Of a stretch of DNA of 52,590 bases, positions 43,990-51,623 are shown piece after piece. The number at the start of each line of letters is the position of its first letter. Positions within the stretch are counted from its first letter, which is position 1. The stretch comes from Lysobacterales bacterium (GTDB lineage Bacteria > Pseudomonadota > Gammaproteobacteria > Xanthomonadales > SZUA-36). Below the pieces are notes generated by a model. The model was given only the letters and a program-made list of their open reading frames with translations, did no database searches and was not told the DNA's origin. Where the stretch lies: assembly GCA_028289465.1 (NCBI GenBank), contig JANQPM010000028.1:1-52590 (forward strand), written 5' to 3'. Both the position numbers and the translations under genes were made by a program.

Positions 43990-44799
43990 ATGGCTCACTA
44001 TATCGTCGGCGATATTCAAGGCTGCTACGATCCGTTGCAGCGCCTGTTGGATCGGCTGGACTTCGACCCCGGCAAGGACCGGCTATGGTGCTGCGGCGAC
44101 CTGGTCAACCGCGGTGGAAAATCGCTCAAGGTCCTGCGCTTTATCTACCGTATGCGCGATTGCATGGACTCGGTGCTGGGCAACCACGATCTGGACCTGC
44201 TGGGCGCGGCCAGCGGTATCAAGCGCTACCGCAGCAACGCCGAACTGAACAAGATCATTCAGGCGCATGACAGCGACGAACTGCTGGACTGGCTGCGCCA
44301 CCGGCCGATGGTGCTCAGGAGCAAAAAACACCATGTGCTGGTCGCGCATGCCGGCATTCTGCCGCAGTGGGACATGGCGCAGACCCTGAAAGCCGCCCGC
44401 GAGATTGAAGAAGCGTTATGCGGCGACCGGCACCACAGGTTTCTGAAAACCATGTATGGCATCCGCCCCCGGCGCTGGCGGGCTTCCCTGCCCCGCTGGC
44501 AGCGGTTGCTTACCGCCACCAGCATTTTCACCCGAATGCGCTATTGTTCGGCCAAGGGCAAGCTGAATCTGACCAATAAGGGCGCGCCGGGCAGCCAGCG
44601 CAAAGGCTACCGCCCGTGGTTTGAATATCCGCGCCAGATCAAGCCGAAATGGACCATCGCCTTCGGCCACTGGGCTGCGCTGGGCCTGCACCGGGGAGAA
44701 CGCCATATCGGCCTCGATTCCGGCTGCGTCTGGGGTAGAAAGCTCAGCGCATTGCGATTGGAGAACCGCGAGGTAATTCAGGTACCCGGTCAGTCCTGA
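43990..44799 (+). CDS. apaH: Symmetrical bis(5'-nucleosyl)-tetraphosphatase
   Basis: A protein of about 269 residues that splits Ap4A into two ADP. The metallophosphatase motifs are GDIQGCYDPL, GDLVNRG, GNHDLDLLG, and later VAHAGILPQW and FGHWAALGLH. ATG 43990 gives the family-typical short start (MAHYIVGDIQGC); ATG 43981 in the same frame is possible. In most relatives it directly follows apaG; here the sulfotransferase gene separates them, so it probably has its own promoter. The 3' end overlaps the convergent folA by 10 bases. Confidence 0.95.
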   Translation: MAHYIVGDIQGCYDPLQRLLDRLDFDPGKDRLWCCGDLVNRGGKSLKVLRFIYRMRDCMDSVLGNHDLDLLGAASGIKRYRSNAELNKIIQAHDSDELLDWLRHRPMVLRSKKHHVLVAHAGILPQWDMAQTLKAAREIEEALCGDRHHRFLKTMYGIRPRRWRASLPRWQRLLTATSIFTRMRYCSAKGKLNLTNKGAPGSQRKGYRPWFEYPRQIKPKWTIAFGHWAALGLHRGERHIGLDSGCVWGRKLSALRLENREVIQVPGQS

Positions 44800-45329
44800 G
44801 GGCCGGGTGGCTGCCCGGCGGAAGGCTGCTCGGCGGATACCCGGCGCAGATCGACGATAGAAAACGCGTACGCATTGCGCTGATCCGCAGCCACCTCGGT
44901 ACATCCCGCCTGCTGCCAGTCTGCCGCATCCCATGCCGGGAAAAAAGTATCGGCTTCGATATCGCAATCCACCAGGGTCAACACCATGCGGTCGGCATGG
45001 GGCAGCGCCTGCCGGTAAAGCATGCCCCCGCCGATAACCATCACCTCGTCGGTATGCGCTATTTGAAGCGCGTATTCCAGGCTGGTCGCGATCTCGCAGC
45101 CGGGCAGGCGCAGATACGGATTATTGGTCAGCACGATATTCTGCCGCTGCGGCAGCGGCCGTCCGATGGATTCATAGGTACGGCGGCCCATCAGCACGCT
45201 GTGGTTCAGCGTCAGCCGCTTGAAATGCGCCAGTTCGGCCGGCAGATGCCACGGCATCTTGCCGCCGATGCCGATACCGCGGTTCTTCGCCATTGCCGCA
45301 ACCAGGGTCAGAGACTTGCCGGCCAGCAT
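44790..45329 (-). CDS. folA: Dihydrofolate reductase
   Basis: A protein of 179 residues. The active-site region KNRGIGIGGKMPWHLPAELAHFK (about 15-37) and LMGRRTYESIGRPLPQRQNIVLT (NADPH site) are intact, and VMVIGGGMLYRQALP follows. The enzyme makes tetrahydrofolate, restoring what thymidylate synthase oxidises, and folA follows thyA by 20 bases, so the two form a functional pair. The C-terminus has a Ser/Pro/Gly-rich tail of about 15 residues not typical of E. coli FolA. It overlaps apaH by 10 bases tail to tail. Confidence 0.96.
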   Translation of the reverse strand: MLAGKSLTLVAAMAKNRGIGIGGKMPWHLPAELAHFKRLTLNHSVLMGRRTYESIGRPLPQRQNIVLTNNPYLRLPGCEIATSLEYALQIAHTDEVMVIGGGMLYRQALPHADRMVLTLVDCDIEADTFFPAWDAADWQQAGCTEVAADQRNAYAFSIVDLRRVSAEQPSAGQPPGPQD

Positions 45330-45349
45330 CGGAAACCCCCGCGAGCCGC

Positions 45350-46183
45350 CTAGACCGCAATCGGCGCCTTGATCGGCGCATGGCTGCGATAATCGCGCAA
45401 TTCGAAGTCCTGATAGCGGAATTCAAACAAATCGCGCCGTTCCGGATTCAGATGCATGCTCGGTGCCGGATAGCACGAGCGCGACAACTGCGTTTCGACC
45501 TGCTGCATATGATTCAGGTAGATATGCGCGTCGCCGAGCGTCAGGATAAACGCGCCGGGCTGCAAATCGACGACCTGCGCAACCATCATGGTCAGCAGCG
45601 CGTAGGATGCAATATTAAACGGTACGCCCAGAAAAACGTCGCCGCTGCGCTGATAGAGCTGGCATGACAGCCGCCCTTCGGCGACATAGAACTGAAACAG
45701 CGTATGGCAGGGCGCCAGCGCCATCCGTCCTGCGGCGGCATTTTGCTGGGGCGGGACGGATTCATCCGGCAACAGCGCCGGATTCCAGGCCGAAACAATA
45801 TGCCGCCGGGAATGCGGCCGCTGTCTGAGGTCGTCGACGACTTGTCTGATTTGATCGATCGTCCGGCCGTCGGCGGCCGGCCAGGAGCGCCATTGCGCAC
45901 CGTAAACCGGACCGAGGCTGCCGGTCTCATCGGCCCATTCGTCCCAGATACTCACACCGTGCCGATTCAAGTAATCGACATTGGTATCGCCGCTGAGGAA
46001 CCACAGCAACTCGTGGATAATGGATTTGAAATGCAATCTCTTGGTCGTTACCGCCGGAAAGCCCTGTTGCAGATCGAACCGCATCTGATAGCCGAATACG
46101 CTCAGGGTGCCGGTGCCGGTTCGGTCCGCCTGACGCACACCGTGGGACTGAATGTGACGCAGCAGATCGAGGTATTGCTGCAT
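45350..46183 (-). CDS. thyA: Thymidylate synthase
   Basis: A protein of 277 residues making dTMP from dUMP with methylene-tetrahydrofolate. The catalytic cysteine is in [12 protein letters not shown]; the phosphate-binding arginines are in [11 protein letters not shown] and [19 protein letters not shown]. An insertion of about a dozen residues ([14 protein letters not shown]) precedes the catalytic loop compared with E. coli ThyA. GGAGAGG lies about 6 bases before the ATG. It follows lgt by 54 bases, a gap that contains a 9-bp inverted repeat. Confidence 0.97.
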   Translation of the reverse strand: MQQYLDLLRHIQSHGVRQADRTGTGTLSVFGYQMRFDLQQGFPAVTTKRLHFKSIIHELLWFLSGDTNVDYLNRHGVSIWDEWADETGSLGPVYGAQWRSWPAADGRTIDQIRQVVDDLRQRPHSRRHIVSAWNPALLPDESVPPQQNAAAGRMALAPCHTLFQFYVAEGRLSCQLYQRSGDVFLGVPFNIASYALLTMMVAQVVDLQPGAFILTLGDAHIYLNHMQQVETQLSRSCYPAPSMHLNPERRDLFEFRYQDFELRDYRSHAPIKAPIAV

Positions 46184-46209
46184 GTTTTTCCTCTCCGTTA
46201 GAGTTATAT

Positions 46210-46237
46210 GATTCCAGATGAATATGATTCTGGAATC
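46210..46237. other. Inverted repeat between lgt and thyA
   Basis: GATTCCAGA (46210-46218) and TCTGGAATC (46229-46237) form a 9-bp perfect inverted repeat with a 10-base spacer directly after the lgt stop codon on the minus strand. No T run follows in either direction. It may be a processing or attenuating hairpin, or an operator; nothing more can be said. Confidence 0.45.
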
Positions 46238-47107
46238 TTATGCTTGTTTTTTATCGTGCGCGGTCGCCATCAGATAAATCCCGAATGCGACCATCGGCAG
46301 TGACAATAGCTGGCCCATGGTCAGCCAGTCAAATGCGATAAAACGCAGGTGCGCGTCCGGTTCGCGGACAAACTCCACCAGTATTCTAAACAGCCCGTAG
46401 CCGATTAGAAACAGGCCGGATATCGAACGCGTCGGGCGCTGCCGCGAAGAAAACCACCACAAGATCAAAAACAAAGCCAGGCCTTCCAGGCCGGCCTGGT
46501 AGAGCTGCGAGGGATGACGCGCCTCTGCGTTAAGCGCTCCGGCCGCATGGGCCTGCGCCAGGCTGGCATGCTCTCCGGCCCAGACCGCAGGCGATACCGC
46601 ATTGGGAAAAAGCATCCCGAATATGCTTTCGGTTTTCCGCCCCCAGAGCTCGCCACCGATGAAATTGCCGAGACGGCCGAGCATCAGACCCAGCGGCACC
46701 ATCGGTGCGATAAAATCGCCGACCTGCCAGAAACCTCTGCCGGTCTGTCGCGCATACCAGTACGTCGCGGCCAGCACGCCGACCAAACCACCGTGGAACG
46801 ACATGCCCCCTTCCCATATTTTGAACAGAAACAGCCAGTCCTGCTTCAGGTTGGCCAGACCGTAAATCAGCACATAGCCGACACGGCCGCCGAGGATTAC
46901 GCCGAGCATGCCGTAGAACAGGAAATCGCCGACTTCGGCCGGTTGCCAGCCCCACCATTTCTGGTGTCCCGCCTTCCATCGTCCGAACCACCAGAAGGCC
47001 GCAAAAGCCGCCATGTACATCAGACCGTACCAGTGAACCTGAAGCGGCCCGAGGCTAAACGCCACCGGATCGAAATTCACGAGATAGGGTATATCGGTGC
47101 TGGCCAT
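46238..47107 (-). CDS. lgt: Phosphatidylglycerol-prolipoprotein diacylglyceryl transferase
   Basis: A protein of 289 residues, the first enzyme of lipoprotein maturation; it attaches diacylglycerol to the lipobox cysteine in the inner membrane. Seven hydrophobic segments are visible, with GGRVGYVLIYG, GGMSFHGGLVGVLAATYWYAR (the HGG motif), RLGNFIGGELWGR (the Lgt signature) and RHPSQLYQAGLEG. The ATG 47107 starts MASTDIPYLVNF; AGGA lies about 8 bases upstream. The frame stays open through the upstream repeat as far as 47689, but that part is not Lgt. Many lipoproteins in this window would be its clients. Confidence 0.96.
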   Translation of the reverse strand: MASTDIPYLVNFDPVAFSLGPLQVHWYGLMYMAAFAAFWWFGRWKAGHQKWWGWQPAEVGDFLFYGMLGVILGGRVGYVLIYGLANLKQDWLFLFKIWEGGMSFHGGLVGVLAATYWYARQTGRGFWQVGDFIAPMVPLGLMLGRLGNFIGGELWGRKTESIFGMLFPNAVSPAVWAGEHASLAQAHAAGALNAEARHPSQLYQAGLEGLALFLILWWFSSRQRPTRSISGLFLIGYGLFRILVEFVREPDAHLRFIAFDWLTMGQLLSLPMVAFGIYLMATAHDKKQA

Positions 47108-47181
47108 CGAGCATTCCTGTTGTGAGTGTTCCCGTCGTGGATATTTATGGTCTGGCGAAGCCGCAAGCCCAGGCGCGTGAA

Positions 47182-47445
47182 GGTGTCTTGCGCCAGCTCC
47201 GACGGGTCGCCGGCGGCTCCGTCGATGCACCGGCTCCATAAGGAGTCTCGCGCCCGCTTCTTTCGTAGCGCAGGCGAAGCCAGATGGTGGTTTCGCGATA
47301 GCGAAGAAGCCTTCTGGCTCAGCCGTTAAGCGCGTGCGGACGAAAACCGCAACCGCAAGACAGCATGCAACTAAAGCGCGCCCCCTCTGGTGCCGCTCGC
47401 ACTGCTCGCTCACCCAACCGGGGTCGGGGGGTCGCCTGCGGCTCC
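47182..47445. repeat. Mosaic intergenic repeat, nested copy (site R5)
   Basis: This fills most of the 466-base gap between lgt and the YyaL gene. It shows module A twice (47182-47220 and around 47420-47445, reading on the minus strand), the GTGAGCGAGCAGTGCGAGCG module, TAGTTGCATGCTG, and a hairpin at 47279-47318 with 10-bp outer arms (one mismatch), a GG/AA internal loop and a 6-bp inner stem. The hairpin sits between GGTTGCGGTTTTCGTCC and CTACGAAAGAAGCGGGCGC (minus strand), the two halves of the hairpin found intact at site R2. CCGTTAAGCGCG (47323-47334) is shared with R1. No gene is seen here. Confidence 0.85.
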
Positions 47446-47573
47446 TCTGCGGTCGGCCGGTGTGCCCGCGCAGCATAAGGCAGTGGCGAAACACTGGCAA
47501 GCCGGGTATCGCGGCGATGCATTGAAGCCGGCGCGGACTGGCCAGCAAGAATAAACGCGGTAGGATAAGCGCC

Positions 47574-49601
47574 ATGAATGAAAACCGACTGCATTCAGAA
47601 ACCAGCCCGTACCTGCGGCAGCACGCGGACAACCCGGTTGCGTGGCAGCCGTGGGATGAACAGGCACTGCAGCAAGCCAGAACGCTCAACCGGCCGATCC
47701 TGCTGTCGATCGGCTACAGTGCATGCCACTGGTGCCATGTGATGGAACACGAATCTTTTGAAGACGAGGGTACGGCCCGGGTGATGAACGAGCTGTTTAT
47801 CAATATCAAGGTAGACCGCGAAGAACGGCCGGATCTGGACAAAATCTATCAATTAAGCCACCAGTTGCTCAGCCAGCGCGGCGGTGGCTGGCCGCTGACG
47901 GTCTTTCTGGAGCCCGGCACGCAGATTCCGTTTTTTGCCGGCACCTATTTCCCGCCGGAAGCGCGGCACGGCCTGCCCGCCTTCAAAGACCTGCTGGTTC
48001 GAATCCGCAATTTCTTCGACCACCACCAGGAAGAACTGGCCAAACAAAACGCATCGCTGATGGATGCACTCAATAGCCTGAACCGCAGCGAGCCGCATCG
48101 CGAATCGATCAACAAGGCGCCGCTGGAGGCCGCTGCAACCGAACTCGGACGCTATTACGATTCGCTCAACGGCGGTTTTGGTGGCGCACCGAAATTTCCG
48201 CAAACGCCGCTGCTGGAGCTCGCCAGGGTGCTGTCCGGCAGTCATCCGGAGCATCGCGCCGCATTGCAGCATAGTTTGCAGAAAATGGCCGATGGCGGAC
48301 TGCAAGACCATCTCGGCGGCGGTTTTTTCCGCTATACGGTCGACGACGACTGGAGCATTCCGCATTTCGAAAAAATGCTGTATGACAACGCGCAACTGCT
48401 GCCGGTTTACGCGGCCGCCGCCGCATCGGGAGACTCGGCAGCAGCAGTGGTCGTGGACGGCACCGTACAGTGGCTGAACACGGAGATGCGCACCGAAGAT
48501 GGCATTTTCTATTCCAGCATGGATGCCGACTCCGAAGGCCGCGAAGGAAAATACTACGTCTGGGGCGCGGACGATATCGCCGAACTGCTGGCCGATAACG
48601 CGCACCAGGCATTTATTCACCGCTACGGCCTGAATCTGCCGCCGAATTTCGAGCGTCGCTATTGGCACTTGAAAGTTCGGCAGCCGATCGACACGGTCGC
48701 CGCAAACCTGAAACTCGATTCAGGCCTGACCGGGCGCCGGATTGAGCAGACCCACCGGCACCTGCTGCAGCATCGTAGCGAACGCATACGGCCGGCACGA
48801 GACGACAAACGGCTGACCGCGTGGAACGCGCTGGCGATTTCAGGCCTGGCCAGGAGTGCACGCTATCTTCGGCGGCCGGTGCTGGCTGACAGCGCCGCGC
48901 TGGCCATGGATACGCTGGTCGACAAAACCTGGGTCGATGGCCGCCTGTATGCCAGCTATCAGCACCGCCGCGCCCGCTTCCCGGCGTATCTGGACGATCA
49001 CGCTTTTCTGCTGCAGGCGCTGATGGAACTGCTTGCCGTACGCTGGTCCGATCCGTATCTGCATCTGGCCGTGACCCTGGCCGACCGTCTGCTGGACCAT
49101 TTCCAGGATCCGTCGCAGGGCGGCTTCTTTTTTACCGGCAAACATCACGAAAAACTGATACAGCGGCAAAAAACGCTGCAGGACGATGCGTTGCCGAACG
49201 GCAATGGCATCGCGGCCCAGAGTCTGCTGAAACTGGGCCATCTGCTCGGCGACAACCGCTACCTGAAGGCTGCCGAAAGCACCCTTCGAACCGCCTGGGA
49301 AGCCATGCAGCGGGCGCCGCTGGGTCATGCCACGCTGCTGACTGCGCTGCAGCAATACCTGGAACCCGCGGCTCAGGTCATTTTGATCGGGCCTGAAGAT
49401 CAGTGCCTGGAATGGCGTAAAAAGTTGCCGGTGCTTGATATTCGATGCTATCTCCCCGGCCGGGATACCGGACACCTGCCCGGACTTCTGGCACACTATA
49501 ACGTTGAAGGACCGGTGACAGCCTATGTTTGCAGCGGTCAGCGATGTCTGCCGCCCGTCACTGAATTGAAAAGCCTGCAAGAACAACTAAAGACGGTCTA
49601 G
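47574..49601 (+). CDS. Thioredoxin-domain protein of the YyaL/DUF255 family
   Basis: A protein of 675 residues. The N-terminal 160 residues form a thioredoxin-like DUF255 domain ([35 protein letters not shown] with the CHWC motif; [14 protein letters not shown]). The remainder is an alpha/alpha toroid like glycoside hydrolases and N-acylglucosamine epimerases ([51 protein letters not shown]). The human homologue is SPATA20; bacterial function is unknown. It lacks a signal peptide. It is followed 21 bases later by the SLC13-like permease gene, suggesting co-transcription. Confidence 0.92.
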   Translation: MNENRLHSETSPYLRQHADNPVAWQPWDEQALQQARTLNRPILLSIGYSACHWCHVMEHESFEDEGTARVMNELFINIKVDREERPDLDKIYQLSHQLLSQRGGGWPLTVFLEPGTQIPFFAGTYFPPEARHGLPAFKDLLVRIRNFFDHHQEELAKQNASLMDALNSLNRSEPHRESINKAPLEAAATELGRYYDSLNGGFGGAPKFPQTPLLELARVLSGSHPEHRAALQHSLQKMADGGLQDHLGGGFFRYTVDDDWSIPHFEKMLYDNAQLLPVYAAAAASGDSAAAVVVDGTVQWLNTEMRTEDGIFYSSMDADSEGREGKYYVWGADDIAELLADNAHQAFIHRYGLNLPPNFERRYWHLKVRQPIDTVAANLKLDSGLTGRRIEQTHRHLLQHRSERIRPARDDKRLTAWNALAISGLARSARYLRRPVLADSAALAMDTLVDKTWVDGRLYASYQHRRARFPAYLDDHAFLLQALMELLAVRWSDPYLHLAVTLADRLLDHFQDPSQGGFFFTGKHHEKLIQRQKTLQDDALPNGNGIAAQSLLKLGHLLGDNRYLKAAESTLRTAWEAMQRAPLGHATLLTALQQYLEPAAQVILIGPEDQCLEWRKKLPVLDIRCYLPGRDTGHLPGLLAHYNVEGPVTAYVCSGQRCLPPVTELKSLQEQLKTV

Positions 49602-49622
49602 CTTCAAGGTAACCGGCGTTTT

Positions 49623-51461
49623 ATGCTTGATTTAGCCCTGCCTAACGCGCACGCCATCGCGGTGATGATCCTGATCGTCGTGGCGCTGGTGATGTTCACT
49701 CGCGACTCGATCCCGCTGGAAACCACCAGTCTGTTTGTACTGGTCACGCTGGCGGTGGGCTTCTCACTGTTCCCGTTCTATATTGACGATCGGCCGCTCA
49801 GCGCCGCCAGTTTCTTCAGCGGTTTCGGCCACAAGGCGCTGATCGCGGTATCGGCACTGATGATCGTCGGACGCGGCCTGATCAGCACCGGTGCGCTGGA
49901 ACCTATCGGACGCTTTCTCGCGCGGCTATGGCACCGCTGGCCGAAGGTCTCGTTGCTGATTACGCTGCTGATTTGTGCGGTGCTCAGCGCGTTTATCAAC
50001 AATACACCGATCGTGATTCTGCTGCTGCCGCTGCTGATCGGCGTCGCGGTACGAACCGGCGGTTCGCCAACCGGCACACTGCTGCCGATGGGGCTGGCCA
50101 GTATCGTCGGCGGCATGGCGACCACTATCGGCACATCGACCAATCTGCTGGTGGTGAACGTTGCGGCCGATATGGGCGTGGAAGCGTTTAATATGTTCGA
50201 CTTTCTGGGCCCGGCAGCCATATCCGGTATCGTCGCGATACTTTATCTGTGGCTGATCGCACCGCGTTTGATTCCGGAACGCCAGGCGCCGATCAACACC
50301 GCGGTTTCACGGCTGTATACCGCCCAGGTCAAGCTGAATGAAGACAGTATCTCGGTCGGCAAGACACTGGCCGATGCGATTGACCGGACCGGCGGCATGA
50401 AAGTGGAAAAAATACAGCGCGGCCCCGGCGTCTTCGTCACCCCGCTGCCGGACGTGAAACTACGCGGCGGCGACCGCATCACCATCACCGATACCCAGGC
50501 CAATGTCTACGAATACGCCCGCGTGCTCGGTGGCGTGCTGTATTCCGGCGAGCATATGGTCGACGCGGAACATCCGCTGTCCAGCGAAGGTGAACAGATT
50601 GCCGAGGTCGCGATCACCCCGGCATCGCGGCTGAACGGCGTGCGCATCGGCGATGCGAAGCTGAACTCCTATTACGGCCTGCGGCTGCTCGCGTTTCATC
50701 GCTTCGAAGGCACCCAGGAACGCCAGTCGTCCGGTTTGAACCGGGTGATCCTGCGCTCCGGCGATGTGCTGCTGGTACAGTCCAGCCCGGAAACGCTGCA
50801 AGCCCTGAAAGGCGGTGCCGATTTCGTCGTGCTGGACGGTTCGGAGAAACTGCCGAAGACCAGCAAGGCACCGATTGCATTGCTGACCATCGTCGGCGTG
50901 GTACTGCTGGCTGCGTTCGATTTCCTGCCGTTTCATATACCGATTGAAGTCAGCGCACTGCTCGGGGTCATGGTTCTGATCCTGACCGGCTGTCTGAGCT
51001 GGAAAGAGGCCATTAACGCCCTGAGCGCGCAGGTGATTTTGATTATCGTTTCCTCGCTCGCAATGGGTGCGGCCTTGATGCAGACCGGCGGTGCCGAATA
51101 TCTGGCTCAGCTATTCCTGGCCATCACATTCGGCGCGCCGAACTACATCATCGTGGCCGGCGTGATGCTGATGATGGGCGTGCTCACCAATGTGGTGTCG
51201 AATAATGCGGCGGCGGTGATCGGCACGCCGATCGCGATCGGCATCGCGCAAAGCCTCGGTCTGCCGGCCGAACCGTTCATCCTGGCGGTGCTGTTCGGCG
51301 CGAACCTCAGCTTCGCAACGCCGATGGCCTATCAGACCAATCTTCTGGTGATGAATGCCGGCGGCTACAAATTTGTCGACTTCGTACGCGTCGGGCTGCC
51401 GCTGATGCTGCTAATCTGGCTGGTATTGACCGCCGTGCTGGTCGTCGCCTACGGTCTGTGA
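49623..51461 (+). CDS. SLC13/DASS-type anion permease with TrkA-C domains (copy 1)
   Basis: A protein of 612 residues. About five N-terminal helices include the hairpin and binding-site signature FINNTPIVILLLPL and GTSTNLLVVNVAADMG (SNT-like motif of divalent anion:Na+ symporters). Residues about 210-400 hold two cytoplasmic TrkA-C-like ligand-binding domains (GPGVFVTPLPDVKLRGGDRITITDT). The second transporter half follows, with VVSNNAAAVIGTPIAIG and FGANLSFATPMAYQTNLLVM. Substrates of such proteins are sulfate, dicarboxylates or related anions; not determinable here. A paralogue begins 163 bases downstream. Confidence 0.9.
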   Translation: MLDLALPNAHAIAVMILIVVALVMFTRDSIPLETTSLFVLVTLAVGFSLFPFYIDDRPLSAASFFSGFGHKALIAVSALMIVGRGLISTGALEPIGRFLARLWHRWPKVSLLITLLICAVLSAFINNTPIVILLLPLLIGVAVRTGGSPTGTLLPMGLASIVGGMATTIGTSTNLLVVNVAADMGVEAFNMFDFLGPAAISGIVAILYLWLIAPRLIPERQAPINTAVSRLYTAQVKLNEDSISVGKTLADAIDRTGGMKVEKIQRGPGVFVTPLPDVKLRGGDRITITDTQANVYEYARVLGGVLYSGEHMVDAEHPLSSEGEQIAEVAITPASRLNGVRIGDAKLNSYYGLRLLAFHRFEGTQERQSSGLNRVILRSGDVLLVQSSPETLQALKGGADFVVLDGSEKLPKTSKAPIALLTIVGVVLLAAFDFLPFHIPIEVSALLGVMVLILTGCLSWKEAINALSAQVILIIVSSLAMGAALMQTGGAEYLAQLFLAITFGAPNYIIVAGVMLMMGVLTNVVSNNAAAVIGTPIAIGIAQSLGLPAEPFILAVLFGANLSFATPMAYQTNLLVMNAGGYKFVDFVRVGLPLMLLIWLVLTAVLVVAYGL

Positions 51462-51623
51462 TCCGACAGCCGGCCGGACACTGACAGCGAATTCTGGCAC
51501 ACTATCATGCGGCGGGACCCGTGGCCGTCGACTTTAGCGGTCGCCGGGTGGTCCGGTCCCGGAATCCCCGAATGCGTTACCCAGGACACGCTATTGAGCA
51601 CGACGTGTTAGAGAATAGCAGCG

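Noticed and set aside
47108-47689. Extension of lgt upstream through the repeat
   Set aside because: The translated repeat has no similarity to Lgt, while ATG 47107 has a ribosome binding site and gives the normal N-terminus.
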